Part shown: positions 33,606 through 45,303 of the stretch, in pieces
Layout of the letters: the number at the start of each line of letters is the position of its first letter
Position numbering within the stretch: the stretch's first letter is position 1
NCBI RefSeq assembly: GCF_030418295.1
Contig: NZ_JAUHQA010000001.1
Coordinates: 1,488,001 to 1,552,000 of the forward strand
Direction of reading: 5' to 3'
Source: Demequina muriae
GTDB taxonomy: Bacteria; Actinomycetota; Actinomycetes; Actinomycetales; Demequinaceae
DNA length: 64,000 nucleotides
Notes under the pieces: model-generated
Databases searched by the model: none
Seen by the model: the letters and a program-made list of their open reading frames with translations, nothing else
Told to the model about the DNA's origin: nothing
Made by a program: the position numbers and the translations under genes

Positions 33606-35027
33606 TCAGTAGGCGGAGGCCGCGGCGCGGTACTGCTCGCGGATGATTGGCTGGTGGTCCGGTGCGGGCCTTGCGACGGTCTGCACGTCCCATGCGGGGC
33701 GGCTTCCCGTGAGCGCCCACGCCGCCTGGACCGCCGCTCCGAGCGCGACGTACTCCGCCGGCTCGGGGATCTCGACGGGCGTGTCGAACACCTGCGCCGC
33801 GATGGCCTGGACTGCGGGATTCTGCGCCGCGCCGCCGACCAGCAGCAGTCGCTTGGGCTCGAGTCCCTGGCGGCGCACCGCCTCGACACCGTCGGCCAGG
33901 GCGCACAGCATGCCCTCGACGGCCGCGCGGGCGAGGTTCTCGCGCGTCGTCGACGCGAGCGTGAGGCCGCTCAGCGTCGCGGTCGCATCGGGCAGGTTGG
34001 GCGTACGCTCGCCCTCGAAGTACGGCACCAGCACGGCGCCGCCGGCACCGGGCTCCGCGGCCAAGGCGAGGGTGCCGAGTTCGTCGTGCGTGACGCCGAG
34101 CACCCGCGCGATCGCGTCCAGCACGCGAGCGGCGTTGAGGGTCGCGACCAGCGGCAGGAACTCCCCGGAGGCGTCGGCGAACCCGGCGACCGAGCCCGAC
34201 TCGTCGCGGGCCGGGACCGGAGTGACGGCGAAGACGGTGCCGGAGGTGCCGATCGACACGACCGCGTCGCCCTCTCCCGCTCCCAGGCCCAGCGCTGCGC
34301 CCGCGTTGTCTCCCGCACCCGGGCCCACGACAGCATCGGCCGTCGTGGAGTAGCCAGCCACGCCCGTGCCGGCGGAATCGCCGGGGCCGAGCACGCGCGG
34401 AAGTATCGCGTCGTGGCCGAGGGCCGCGACGAGGAGGTCGCGGTCGTACTCGCCCGTCGCGGGGCTCCAGTAGCCGGTGCCGGACGCGTCCGAGCGGTCG
34501 GTGGTGAGCTCACCGAGGTCCGGTCCCAGGGAGCTGTCGTCTGCGGGACCGTAGCCGCGCAGACGCCAGGTCAACCAGTCGTGGGGCAGGGCGACAGCGG
34601 CCACCCGTGCGGCGTTCTCGGGCTCGGCGTCGCGCAGCCAGCGCAGCTTGGTCGACGTGAAGGAGGCGACGGGCACCAGTCCCGTGCGGTCGGCGAGCGT
34701 GGCGGCGCTGAACTCGGCGATGAGGTCCTCGGCGGCGCCGGCGGAGCGGGTGTCGTTCCACAGCAGCGCGTCACGGATGACGCGGCCCTGGTCATCGAGC
34801 ACGACCATGCCATGCTGCTGGCCACCGACGGAGATCGCGGCGACGTCCTCGAGACCGCCGGCGTCGTCCAGAGCCGCGCGCAGGGCGTCCCACCACGCCG
34901 CAGGTGGCACCTCGGTGCCGTCGGGATGCGAGGCCCGGCCGGACCTGACGATGGCCCCCGTGTCGAGGTCGCGGATGACCACCTTGCAGCTCTGGGTGGA
35001 AGAGTCGATACCGGCAACGAGCGTCAT
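33606..35027 (-). CDS. xylB: Xylulokinase
   Basis: 473 residues, the FGGY kinase fold. [20 protein letters not shown] is the N-terminal ATP/sugar strand, [12 protein letters not shown] the substrate loop, and [15 protein letters not shown] the typical C-terminal element. It phosphorylates D-xylulose made by XylA, feeding the pentose phosphate pathway. It lies downstream of xylA on the same strand with an 90-nt gap. Transcription is probably shared and controlled by the ROK regulator across the divergent spacer. Confidence 0.95.
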   Translation of the reverse strand: MTLVAGIDSSTQSCKVVIRDLDTGAIVRSGRASHPDGTEVPPAAWWDALRAALDDAGGLEDVAAISVGGQQHGMVVLDDQGRVIRDALLWNDTRSAGAAEDLIAEFSAATLADRTGLVPVASFTSTKLRWLRDAEPENAARVAAVALPHDWLTWRLRGYGPADDSSLGPDLGELTTDRSDASGTGYWSPATGEYDRDLLVAALGHDAILPRVLGPGDSAGTGVAGYSTTADAVVGPGAGDNAGAALGLGAGEGDAVVSIGTSGTVFAVTPVPARDESGSVAGFADASGEFLPLVATLNAARVLDAIARVLGVTHDELGTLALAAEPGAGGAVLVPYFEGERTPNLPDATATLSGLTLASTTRENLARAAVEGMLCALADGVEAVRRQGLEPKRLLLVGGAAQNPAVQAIAAQVFDTPVEIPEPAEYVALGAAVQAAWALTGSRPAWDVQTVARPAPDHQPIIREQYRAAASAY

Positions 35028-35117
35028 CGCGCGTCCTTTCGTCGGGAGGGGAGATAGCGGTGCGCCCGCCCCCGCCGGGCGAGGCGTAGGGGCGGGCGCA
35101 CCGGTCGAACACTGGGT

Positions 35118-36308
35118 CTAGCGGGCACCCATCAGGTGCTCGGAGGCCAGCTGCTGCAGACGGACGAAGCCGAAGCCCTTGCCGCCGAAGTACTCGTCGG
35201 CGTTGAAGTCCTCGTATGCCGAACGGTCGGCGAGCAGGCCGTCGTAGGTCTCACCTTCGCCCATGGTGGGCTGGCCGAGCTCGTAGACGCGTGCCTCGGT
35301 GAGCGCCTCCTGCACCTCGGGGTCCGCACGGAACGCCGCTGCGCGCTCCTTGAGGAGCAGGTACATGGACATGTTCGCCCGCACCGACTCCCACACGCCC
35401 GTGATGTCCTCGGTGCGTGAGGGCTTGTAGTCGAAGTGGCGGGGGCCGTCGTAGCTCGGGCCGCCGTTGGGGCCGCCGTTCTCGAGCAGGTCGACCAGCG
35501 AGAAGGCGTTGTGCAGGTCGCCGTGGCCGAAGACCAGGTCCTGGTCGTACTTGATGCCGCGCTGGCCGTTCAGGTCGATGTGGAACAGCTTGCCGTGGTA
35601 CAGCGCCTGAGCGATGCCCGCGGTGAAGTTCAGCCCGGCCATCTGCTCGTGGCCGACCTCGGGGTTGAGGCCCACGAGTTCCGGACGCTCGAGGGAGTTG
35701 ATGAACGCAAGTGCGTGTCCCACCGTCGGCAACAGGATGTCGCCGCGGGGCTCATTGGGCTTGGGCTCGATCGCGAACTTGATGTCGTAGCCCTTGTCGG
35801 TGACGTAGTCGCCGAGCACGTTCACAGCCTCGCGGTAGCGCTCGAGAGCGGCGCCCACGTCCTTGGCCGAATCGTACTCCGCGCCCTCGCGGCCGCCCCA
35901 CATCACAAAGGTCTTCGCGCCCAGCTCTGCCGCCAGATCGATGTTGCGCAGCACCTTGCGCATCGCGAAGCGACGCACGCCGCGGTCGTTCGAGGTGAAG
36001 CCGCCGTCCTTGAAGACGGGGTGCGAGAAGAGGTTGGTGGTGACCATCTCGACCACGATGCCCGTGTCCGAGCATGCGCCCTTGAGGTCGTCGATCGCCT
36101 TGGTGCGATCGGCGTCCGAGGAGCCGAACGGGAAGACGTCGTCGTCGTGGAACGTGATGCCCCAGGCACCGGCTTCCGCCAGTCCATGGATGGCTTCAAC
36201 GGTGTCCAGGCGGGGGCGGGTGGCGGGACCGAAGGGGTCCTGTGCTTCCCAGCCAAGGGTCCAGAGGCCGAACGAGAACTTGTCCTCGCGCGTAGGTGTG
36301 GGGGCCAT
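35118..36308 (-). CDS. xylA: Xylose isomerase
   Basis: 396 residues, the shorter class I type. Catalytic His in [14 protein letters not shown], metal-binding Glu/Asp in [12 protein letters not shown] and [16 protein letters not shown], plus [20 protein letters not shown]. It converts D-xylose to D-xylulose. GGAG lies 8-9 nt before the ATG. The operator-like TGTTG-ACTC-CAACA is about 34 bp upstream, between it and the divergent ROK regulator. Confidence 0.96.
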   Translation of the reverse strand: MAPTPTREDKFSFGLWTLGWEAQDPFGPATRPRLDTVEAIHGLAEAGAWGITFHDDDVFPFGSSDADRTKAIDDLKGACSDTGIVVEMVTTNLFSHPVFKDGGFTSNDRGVRRFAMRKVLRNIDLAAELGAKTFVMWGGREGAEYDSAKDVGAALERYREAVNVLGDYVTDKGYDIKFAIEPKPNEPRGDILLPTVGHALAFINSLERPELVGLNPEVGHEQMAGLNFTAGIAQALYHGKLFHIDLNGQRGIKYDQDLVFGHGDLHNAFSLVDLLENGGPNGGPSYDGPRHFDYKPSRTEDITGVWESVRANMSMYLLLKERAAAFRADPEVQEALTEARVYELGQPTMGEGETYDGLLADRSAYEDFNADEYFGGKGFGFVRLQQLASEHLMGAR

Positions 36309-36341
36309 GGTGATGCTCCGATCATCGTCGATCTGTTAGGT

Positions 36342-36355
36342 TGTTGACTCCAACA
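36342..36355. promoter_or_regulatory. Candidate xylose operator TGTTGACTCCAACA
   Basis: Five-base arms TGTTG/CAACA separated by ACTC lie in the spacer between xylA and the ROK gene. Actinobacterial ROK XylR sites have a GTTG/CAAC core of this sort, so it is the best candidate. Confidence 0.55.
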
Positions 36356-36428
36356 TAATCGGCGGTGTGGGGACCTGTCAAAATATGGGTCGGACCGATC
36401 TCGATCGCATGGACACGGAGGCGCGCAG

Positions 36429-37625
36429 ATGACTGAGGCGACACCGCCGCGTCCCCTCGCGGCCGGACGGGGCAGCCGCAACGAGTCGACTCGCCGCCAC
36501 AATCTGTCCACCCTGCTGTCGCTGGTCCACCACCGGCGCTCGGCGTCGCGGGCGGAGCTCACGCGACTGACCGGACTGAATCGCTCCACGATCGGCGCCC
36601 TCGTGGCCGACCTGGCAGCGGCGGGACTCGTCGAGGAGACCGCCCCCGCCACCGGCACGGTGGGCCGGCCCAGCCCGATCATCCGGCCCGACTCCCGGGT
36701 CACCGCCATCGCGGTCAATCCCGATGTCGACGCGATCCTCGTGGGGCTGGTCGGACTCGGCGGCGTGGTGCATGGCCGCCGCCGCATCGCACTCGCCGAC
36801 GTTCCCAGCGTCGACGCAAGCATTGAGCACGTCCGTGCAGCAGTCGCGGCGCTGACGGCCGATGCGCCCGTGGGCCTGCGTGTGGTGGGAACGGGCATCG
36901 CGGTGCCTGGACTGGTGCGCACCTCCGAGGGGGTCGTGACCCGCGCACCCCACCTGCTGTGGCGAGACGAGCCCGTGGCGGCTGCGTATGCGGAGGCATT
37001 CGGCGTGCCGGCGGCCGCCGACAACGATGCCAACACCGCGCTCGCCGCCGAGACGCTCTTCGGCGCAGGGCGCGAGCGGTCCGACCTCATCTACCTCAAT
37101 GGCTCGACGTCCGGCATCGGCGGCGGCGTGCTGGTGGGAGGCGCGGTGCTGCGAGGGGCGGACGGCTTCGCCGGCGAGCTCGGGCACACCCTCGTCACTC
37201 CCGGCGGTGAGGACTGTCACTGCGGCCGATCGGGATGCCTCGAGACCGAGGTCAACCTGCAGCGGCTCGAGGCCGCTGCGGGGGACAGGGCGCTCAACCA
37301 CGATGACCTGGACACGGCGCTCGCGGGCGAACTGCCGCCGGCGCTCGGCGACGAGATCGACCGTCAGGTCGACGTCCTGGCGCGTGCCATCGCCTCCTTC
37401 GTCTCCGTCTTCAACCCCGAGTCGGCGATCCTCGGCGGGTTCCTGGGAACCATGTACGCGTTGCGCACCGAGCGGCTCGAGGCCGCCGTCGCGGCCCACG
37501 CCTTCTCGCCGCTGGCCGACGGCCTTCGGATCGAACGCGCGGCGCTGCGCGACGAGCTGCTGATGGTGGGCGCGGCCGAACTCGCCTTCGCGTCACTGCT
37601 GGCAGATCCGCTCGGCGAGCGCTGA
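36429..37625 (+). CDS. xylR: ROK family transcriptional regulator (XylR-like)
   Basis: 398 residues. An N-terminal winged helix (ASRAELTRLTGLNRSTIGAL, about 35-54) precedes a ROK sugar-kinase-like domain with ATP-binding DNDANTALAAE and the zinc motif CHCGRSGCLE. This is the architecture of XylR and NagC. Divergence from xylAB and the operator between them suggest xylose-responsive repression. GGAGG lies before ATG 36429. Confidence 0.86.
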   Translation: MTEATPPRPLAAGRGSRNESTRRHNLSTLLSLVHHRRSASRAELTRLTGLNRSTIGALVADLAAAGLVEETAPATGTVGRPSPIIRPDSRVTAIAVNPDVDAILVGLVGLGGVVHGRRRIALADVPSVDASIEHVRAAVAALTADAPVGLRVVGTGIAVPGLVRTSEGVVTRAPHLLWRDEPVAAAYAEAFGVPAAADNDANTALAAETLFGAGRERSDLIYLNGSTSGIGGGVLVGGAVLRGADGFAGELGHTLVTPGGEDCHCGRSGCLETEVNLQRLEAAAGDRALNHDDLDTALAGELPPALGDEIDRQVDVLARAIASFVSVFNPESAILGGFLGTMYALRTERLEAAVAAHAFSPLADGLRIERAALRDELLMVGAAELAFASLLADPLGER

Positions 37626-37703
37626 CTCCTCCCCTCCTCTCCTCGGGGCGCGACGCCTGCTGACGTGCCCGCGCATCGGCCGTCGGTCTGGCACGCTGGG
37701 GGC

Positions 37704-37742
37704 ATGACAGCGAGTCGCATCGGTGCGAGGTCGGGGTGCTGA
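37704..37742 (+). CDS. Possible 12-residue leader ORF overlapping the permease start
   Basis: CACGCT (37692-37697) is followed by six bases and an ATG, the leaderless pattern of this window. The frame reads MTASRIGARSGC and ends with TGA overlapping the permease GTG (GTGCTGA). Translation of this leader could bring ribosomes to the permease start, which has only a weak site of its own. It could also be chance. Confidence 0.35.
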   Translation: MTASRIGARSGC

Positions 37743-39394
37743 CCGCGCTCGCGGCGCTGCCCGTCGCTGCAATCCTGATCCTGATGGTGGGCGCCAAGTG
37801 GTCGGCCTCGCTCGCGGGCGCGACGGCGGCATTCGGCGCGATCATCCTCGCGCTGACGGCCTTCGAGTACGGACAGGACGATCCGTTCGGCCCGCTCGAG
37901 GGCGTGATCGGGGTGCTCGCGCGCGCGGCCTGGGTCGCGTTCACCGTGATGCTGATCATCGGCCCCGCGCTTGGCGTGCATCACCTGCAGCAGCGGACAG
38001 GTGCGACCGCCGCGCTGGAGGCCGGGCTGGCGCGCATCACCCCCGACCCGCGCGTCGCAGCCCTGCTGATCGTCTGGTTCTTCTGCCTGCTCATCGAGGG
38101 TGCAGCGGGGTTCGGCACCCCGGTGGCGCTCGCGGCCCCGTTTCTCGTGGCGGCGGGGTTCAAGCCGGTGACGGCGGTGGTCGCGGCGATGGTGGGACAC
38201 GCCTCCGCGGTGCCATTCGCGGCCGTCGGCACCCCGACACTCGCTCAGCTCGCGATCGTCGACTACGCCCCGCGCGAGCTCTCCTGGGCTGTCGCGCCGT
38301 ACATGGCGGTGGTGGGACTCGTGCTCGCCTTCGTCGTGGCCCGGCTGGTGGGCACCCTGCTCCCGACGGCGGGGCCGCCGTGGAGGTGGATGGCCGTCGC
38401 CTACGCCGCGTTCTTCGTCCCGAACCTGCTCATCGCCCGGTTCGTGGGGCCGGAGCTGCCGTCGCTCGTGGGGGCGATCGGCGGCGCGGTGGCATTCATC
38501 CTCACCGTGCGCTGGGCTGTGAGCCGCCGCATGCGGGCGGACGCCACGGGCACGGGACCTCCGCTGAGCGCTGAGGAGATCGCGGCCGACGAGCAGGTCC
38601 GTGAGAGCGCCGAGGAGGTGATCGAGCGCTCCGAGGAGCTGCGTGCGGCCGATGCGCGGGCGGGTCAGTCCGCGCCTGTCGACACCGTGCCTGTCCACAC
38701 CGTGCGTCGCGAGCCTCGCATGAGCGTGCTCTCAGCCACAGCCCCGTACCTGGTGCTGGTGGCGCTGGTGCTGCTCACGCGCCTGGCCGCGCCAGTCCGT
38801 GAGGCGAGTCAGGCGTGGGAGGTCCGCTGGGACCTGTTCGGGCACTTCTCGGAGAGCATCCAGCCGCTGTACCACCCGGGGTTGCTGCTGCTCGTCGCGT
38901 TCCTCGCGGGCGCCGTCTGGCAGCGTGCGGCGGTGAGAGACGTCGGGCTCGCGTTCGAGAAGGCCACCTACCAGGTGATCCCGGTGTTCGTGGCGCTGGT
39001 GGCGATGGTGACGGTGGCGTTCACCATGTCAGAGTCCGGCATGACCACTCAGCTTGCCGTCGCCGCCGCCGGCGCGGGCGCCGCGTGGCCGCTGCTGTCC
39101 CCGTTCGTCGGGGCGCTGGGGACGTTCATGACCGGCTCGGCGACCGCATCGAACATCCTGTTCACCGAGTTCCAGGACCAGACGGCGTTGTCGGCGGATC
39201 TCGATCCGGTGCCGCTGATGGGAGCGCAGGGCGCGGGGGCGGCCATCGGCAACCTCATCTGCCCGCACAACGTGGTCGCGGCGGCGGCGACCGTGGGCCT
39301 ATCGGGACGCGAGGGTCAGGTGCTCACGAAGGCTCTACCGATCGCGGCCGTGTGCCTCGCGATCATCGGCGTCATGGCCTGGGTGATCGTCTAG
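37736..39394 (+). CDS. L-lactate permease (LctP family)
   Basis: 552 residues with about 13 transmembrane helices. The LctP family signature EGAAGFGTPVALAAPFLVAAG lies in the first half, and GALGTFMTGSATASNILFTE with ICPHNVVAAAATVGL in the second. A hydrophilic loop of about 75 residues (290-350) is cytoplasmic. It imports lactate or glycolate with protons; the family cannot tell the two apart by eye. The start is GTG 37736, next to the small leader frame. There is no lactate dehydrogenase nearby. Confidence 0.85.
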   Translation: MLTALAALPVAAILILMVGAKWSASLAGATAAFGAIILALTAFEYGQDDPFGPLEGVIGVLARAAWVAFTVMLIIGPALGVHHLQQRTGATAALEAGLARITPDPRVAALLIVWFFCLLIEGAAGFGTPVALAAPFLVAAGFKPVTAVVAAMVGHASAVPFAAVGTPTLAQLAIVDYAPRELSWAVAPYMAVVGLVLAFVVARLVGTLLPTAGPPWRWMAVAYAAFFVPNLLIARFVGPELPSLVGAIGGAVAFILTVRWAVSRRMRADATGTGPPLSAEEIAADEQVRESAEEVIERSEELRAADARAGQSAPVDTVPVHTVRREPRMSVLSATAPYLVLVALVLLTRLAAPVREASQAWEVRWDLFGHFSESIQPLYHPGLLLLVAFLAGAVWQRAAVRDVGLAFEKATYQVIPVFVALVAMVTVAFTMSESGMTTQLAVAAAGAGAAWPLLSPFVGALGTFMTGSATASNILFTEFQDQTALSADLDPVPLMGAQGAGAAIGNLICPHNVVAAAATVGLSGREGQVLTKALPIAAVCLAIIGVMAWVIV

Positions 39395-39401
39395 CCCCAC
39401 C

Positions 39402-39520
39402 CCTGTCCGGCACTCATTGTCGGCTACGGGCGCTCGCGGCTCCCTGTCCGGCACTCACTGACACCAGGTGCCGGACAGGAGTCATCCAGGCGCCAGAGGC
39501 GTCCACCAGTGCCGGACAGG
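39402..39520. repeat. Intergenic repeat cluster CCTGTCCGGCAC (two direct, two inverted)
   Basis: CCTGTCCGGCACTCA at 39402-39416 and 39443-39457, GTGCCGGACAGG at 39468-39479 and AGTGCCGGACAGG at 39508-39520. The second and third can form a 12-bp hairpin. The spacer separates the convergent permease and asd genes. The words are those of the spacer at 30.8 kb. Confidence 0.92.
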
Positions 39521-39529
39521 TGACGGGTG

Positions 39530-41844
<2,315 letters not shown>

Positions 41845-41898
41845 GCGGGAACTCCAGGAGTGTCAGTGTGGGATGCCCGTGCCCGGGCACGGGGCCTC

Positions 41899-41904
41899 AT
41901 TCTA
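41899..41904 (-). promoter_or_regulatory. Candidate lysC -10 box TAGAAT
   Basis: TAGAAT on the minus strand lies about 55 nt before the lysC ATG, giving a leader of about 48 nt with GGAG near its end. Confidence 0.45.
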
Positions 41905-41942
41905 GTGAAGCCGCGGGCATTCGCCTATTCGTGCGCCCCTCC

Positions 41943-42042
41943 CCGACAGTACGAACCATCAGCATCCCGACACTCCGCGAAGAGGCGGCCCCCTGATCGG
42001 CGCCAGCGGGGTGTCGCCGCCCGGGTGGGTTCGTACTGTCGG
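41943..42042. repeat. Intergenic 15-bp perfect inverted repeat (100 bp overall)
   Basis: Arms CCGACAGTACGAACC (41943-41957) and GGTTCGTACTGTCGG (42028-42042) enclose 70 bp in which CGACAC/GTGTCG form a nested pair. The spacer is between divergent genes, so this is no terminator. GGCCGATGC follows at 42071. Confidence 0.9.
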
Positions 42043-42097
42043 CGGGAGTGGCGGGGCATGGCACCCGAACGGCCGATGCGGGGGCTGAGACCGCGAT

Positions 42098-42103
42098 TAG
42101 CAT
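42098..42103 (+). promoter_or_regulatory. -10 box TAGCAT, leaderless esterase
   Basis: TAGCAT, six bases (GAGCGG), then the GTG at 42110. Confidence 0.55.
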
Positions 42104-42109
42104 GAGCGG

Positions 42110-43624
42110 GTGAGCCTCACCGACGATCCGATCGTGACCACCACCGCCGGTCGTCTGCGCGGCCGCTGGCGCTCGCGGACGGATGCGCGCGGGGCGGTGA
42201 CCCGGTACGCCACGTTCAGGGGCATCCCCTATGCGGCGCCGCCCGTGGGGAGCCTGCGCTTCGCCGCGCCCGCCCCGGCGTCGGGGTGGGACGGCGTGCG
42301 TGACGCGGGCGACTTCGGGCCGACGCCGCAACGCGAGTCCCCGTATGACCCGCCGCGCATTCCCGAGCCGTCCATCCCCGGTGAGGACGTGCTGTCCGTC
42401 AACATCACGACGCCCGATCCGTCGCCGTCAGCCGGGCTTCCGGTGCTGGTGTGGATCCACGGCGGCGGCTTCGTGGCCGGCTCCCCGGCCAGTCCTTGGT
42501 ACGTGGGGGAGTCCTTCGCGCGTGACGGCGTCGTCACCGCGACCTTGTCATACCGCCTGGGGTTCGAAGGCTTCGGGTGGATGGAGGACGCCGCTCCCAA
42601 CCGCGGGGTGCTTGACTGGCTCGCGGGCCTCGAATGGATCCAGCGCCACATCGTGTCGTTCGGCGGCGATCCGAGCCGCGTCACCATCGCCGGCCAGAGC
42701 GCCGGTGGCGCCGCCGTCATGCGGTTGCTCACTCTGCCCGCCGCTCAGCCCCTCTTCGCGGGGGCGATGGCGATCTCGCCAGCCGACGCTTCGCCGACTC
42801 GGGACCGCGCGCGCCAGGCGGCGAAGGCGGTGGCGCGCTCGCTCGGCGTCTCACCGGACGTGGCGGGCATGAGCGCGGTTGACGAGGTCGCGGTGTTCCA
42901 CGCCCTCGGCGCAGCCAACCCGCAGCCGGACGATCCGATCGTCGGACTGCTGCCGCGCTCGGCGGAGCCGCTTCCGTTCGCCCCGGTCGTGGACGGCGAT
43001 CTGGTGCCCCAGTCGGTGACGGAGGGGATCCGTGCCGGCGTGGGCGCGGGCAAGCCCCTCCTGATCGGCTCGACGGCTCACGAGTTCAACGAGGCGCTCA
43101 CTGGCGCGACGGCCGCCAGGCCAGAGGCGGACGCTGTCGAGCTCCTGCGCGAAGCGGGCGTCCCGCAGGACCTCGCCATCGCCATGGCCGCGCGTGAGCC
43201 CGAACGCGGCGCGGACTGGGCGTTGGGCCAGGTGTTCACGGATGCGATCTTCCGTGCGCCCACGGCCGGCTGGGCCGCGCTGCGCGGTGACGGCCCCACG
43301 TGGGGCTACGACTTCCGCTGGGAGTCGCGCTCGGATGCCGCCACGGGTGCGGCGCACTGCGTCGACGTGCCGTTCGGCTTCGACATCCTGGATGCCGAGG
43401 GCGTGCCTCACGCCGTCGGTGAGGACCCGCCGCAGGCGCTCGCGAACGCAGTACACGCGGACTGGCTGGCGATGGTGCGCTCGGGTGCCGTCGACGCCCC
43501 GCGGCATGCGCCCGACCACAGCGCGATCATGTACGGCGCCGACGGCCGCCGACGCATAGCGCCCGCCTATGCTCTCGAGCGGCGGATCTGGTCCGAAGCG
43601 CTCGCGCGCCCGCTGCCTGACTGA
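42110..43624 (+). CDS. Type B carboxylesterase (para-nitrobenzyl esterase family)
   Basis: 504 residues, full length. Oxyanion loop VLVWIHGGGFVAGS, nucleophile Ser in IAGQSAGGAAVMRLL, acid and His further on (SAAHCVDVPFGFDI near the C-terminus). It hydrolyses esters of unknown identity; no signal peptide is visible. Start GTG 42110 is six bases after a -10 box. It is convergent with the TetR gene. Confidence 0.9.
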   Translation: MSLTDDPIVTTTAGRLRGRWRSRTDARGAVTRYATFRGIPYAAPPVGSLRFAAPAPASGWDGVRDAGDFGPTPQRESPYDPPRIPEPSIPGEDVLSVNITTPDPSPSAGLPVLVWIHGGGFVAGSPASPWYVGESFARDGVVTATLSYRLGFEGFGWMEDAAPNRGVLDWLAGLEWIQRHIVSFGGDPSRVTIAGQSAGGAAVMRLLTLPAAQPLFAGAMAISPADASPTRDRARQAAKAVARSLGVSPDVAGMSAVDEVAVFHALGAANPQPDDPIVGLLPRSAEPLPFAPVVDGDLVPQSVTEGIRAGVGAGKPLLIGSTAHEFNEALTGATAARPEADAVELLREAGVPQDLAIAMAAREPERGADWALGQVFTDAIFRAPTAGWAALRGDGPTWGYDFRWESRSDAATGAAHCVDVPFGFDILDAEGVPHAVGEDPPQALANAVHADWLAMVRSGAVDAPRHAPDHSAIMYGADGRRRIAPAYALERRIWSEALARPLPD

Positions 43625-43630
43625 GCCCTG

Positions 43631-44170
43631 TCAGGCGGAGGCGTTCGCCACCCAGCGCCCCAAGTGGGTGGCCTCCCGCTCGAGCGGAGACAGATCGTTC
43701 AGCGCGTGCGCCAACGCGGCCCCGCCTTCGATCCCCGCGAGGAGGTGGACCGCACGGGCGCGGGCGGCCTCGGCGGCGAAGCCCAGGTCTCCGAAGCGCT
43801 CGGCGAGCCAGTCGATGGCCTCCCGGTGCGCCCGGTCGCTGCCGGTCCCGGCCGATGCGGTGGCGAGCAGCGATCCGTGCGCGCAGATCGCGGCGGCGTC
43901 GTCCACGTACGCACCCAGAAAGCCGACGAGGGCGTCGGTGGGCTCTGGTCCGAGCGTCGATCGTGCTGACGCGAGGGACTCGGCGACACCGTCTGCCACG
44001 GCCTGCGCGACGTCCGCCTTGGTCTTGAAGTAGTAGTACACGGAGCCCTGAGCCACGCCCGCCTCGGTCGCGATCGCGGCCAGAGTGGTGGCCTCCAGGC
44101 CGTGTGCGCGGGCCAGAGTGATGGCGGCCTCGGTGAGGCGCTCGCGCTTGTCGCTTGCGGGACGGGGCAT
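43631..44170 (-). CDS. TetR family regulator of the adjacent ABC exporter
   Basis: 179 residues. Helix-turn-helix TTLAAIATEAGVAQGSVYYYF; YYYF is the classic TetR helix 3 end. The C-terminal half is helical and ligand-binding. The palindrome AGTGAGTGCGCTCACT at 44204-44219, between this gene and the ABC operon, is the likely operator for both. ATG 44170 begins the helix-turn-helix region. Confidence 0.87.
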   Translation of the reverse strand: MPRPASDKRERLTEAAITLARAHGLEATTLAAIATEAGVAQGSVYYYFKTKADVAQAVADGVAESLASARSTLGPEPTDALVGFLGAYVDDAAAICAHGSLLATASAGTGSDRAHREAIDWLAERFGDLGFAAEAARARAVHLLAGIEGGAALAHALNDLSPLEREATHLGRWVANASA

Positions 44171-44203
44171 GGTGGCTCCTGGGGTCGACGTCACGATGGT
44201 GAG

Positions 44204-44219
44204 AGTGAGTGCGCTCACT
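44204..44219. promoter_or_regulatory. Palindromic operator AGTGAGTGCGCTCACT
   Basis: Arms AGTGAG/CTCACT around TGCG, with TAGTAT (44219-44224) overlapping as a -10 candidate for the ABC operon. The site is 34 bp before the TetR start. Confidence 0.65.
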
Positions 44220-44364
44220 AGTATCGGGCGGGGCGCTGCCCTCTGGCTCCCGACACGCGAAGAATCAGGGGTTTCCCTCATACCCGCCGGTGGTGGCCTG
44301 TGCCACTGTTGACCCGATGGCACGAGGCGCGTCGACGCGCCATCCCGACTGCTCAAGGAGTGGA

Positions 44365-45303
44365 ATGACCATCATTGACGAGGCGCCCCCGATGACGGGG
44401 GCCATCACGGCACGAGGAGTGGAGCGGTCCTTCGGATCGGTCCACGCGGTCGAGTCCGCGACCCTCTCCGTCCCCCACGGCAAGGTGACCGCGCTCATCG
44501 GTCCCAACGGAAGTGGGAAGACCACTCTGATGCTCATGCTCTCGGGACTCCTCAGGCCCGACGCTGGCGAGATCACGGTGGCGGGAGCGGACCCCCGCAC
44601 GGACGCCGCGGCCGTGCGCGCCGCCATCGGCTGGATGCCGGATCAGCTCGGCTCGTGGGACAACCTCACGTGCCTGCAGACTCTTACGCTGATGGGCGAG
44701 GCCTACCGGATCCCGCGCACTGCGGCACGGGCCCGCGGTGCCGCACTGCTGGATCGCGTGCACCTGAGCGAGTTCGCGAACCGGCCCGCACGGGTCCTGT
44801 CCCGCGGTCAGAAGCAGCGGCTGTCGCTCGCACGAGCGCTCGTGCACGACCCTCAGGTGCTCCTCCTCGATGAGCCGGCCAACGGTCTCGACCCGCGCTC
44901 GCGGGTGGACCTGCGACTGCTCGTGCGCGAGCTCGCTGCGGAGGGGCGCGCGGTGCTGGTATCCAGCCACGTGCTCGCCGAGCTCGACGCCATGGTCGAC
45001 GACGCGATCTTCATGTCGAAGGGCCGCACGCTCGGCGCGGACGCGGCCGCGATGGTCGCCGACGCACGCCTCAAGTACCGCATCGACGCGATCGACCCCG
45101 CCGCACTCCACGCGGCCCTCACCGAGGGCGGCGTCGACTTCGAGCCCACCGAGACCGGGGCGATCACACGCATCGCCGACGAAGCGAATGCCGCGCAGGC
45201 GCTGGGGTGGCTGGTGCGACACGGGGTGCAGGTCCACCGGTTCGGTCCCGTGGGCTCCGCCCTCGAACAGACCTATATGGCGATGAATGAGGAGCGGCGA
45301 TGA
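44365..45303 (+). CDS. ABC transporter ATP-binding protein
   Basis: 312 residues. Walker A GPNGSGKT, signature LSRGQKQRLSLA (LSxGQ form), Walker B VLLLDEPANGLDP and the H-loop LVSSHVL are intact, with a C-terminal extension of about 85 residues typical of the CcmA/NatA-type exporters. AAGGAG lies before ATG 44365. It overlaps the permease gene by ATGA and is probably repressed by the divergent TetR. The substrate is unknown. Confidence 0.92.
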   Translation: MTIIDEAPPMTGAITARGVERSFGSVHAVESATLSVPHGKVTALIGPNGSGKTTLMLMLSGLLRPDAGEITVAGADPRTDAAAVRAAIGWMPDQLGSWDNLTCLQTLTLMGEAYRIPRTAARARGAALLDRVHLSEFANRPARVLSRGQKQRLSLARALVHDPQVLLLDEPANGLDPRSRVDLRLLVRELAAEGRAVLVSSHVLAELDAMVDDAIFMSKGRTLGADAAAMVADARLKYRIDAIDPAALHAALTEGGVDFEPTETGAITRIADEANAAQALGWLVRHGVQVHRFGPVGSALEQTYMAMNEERR

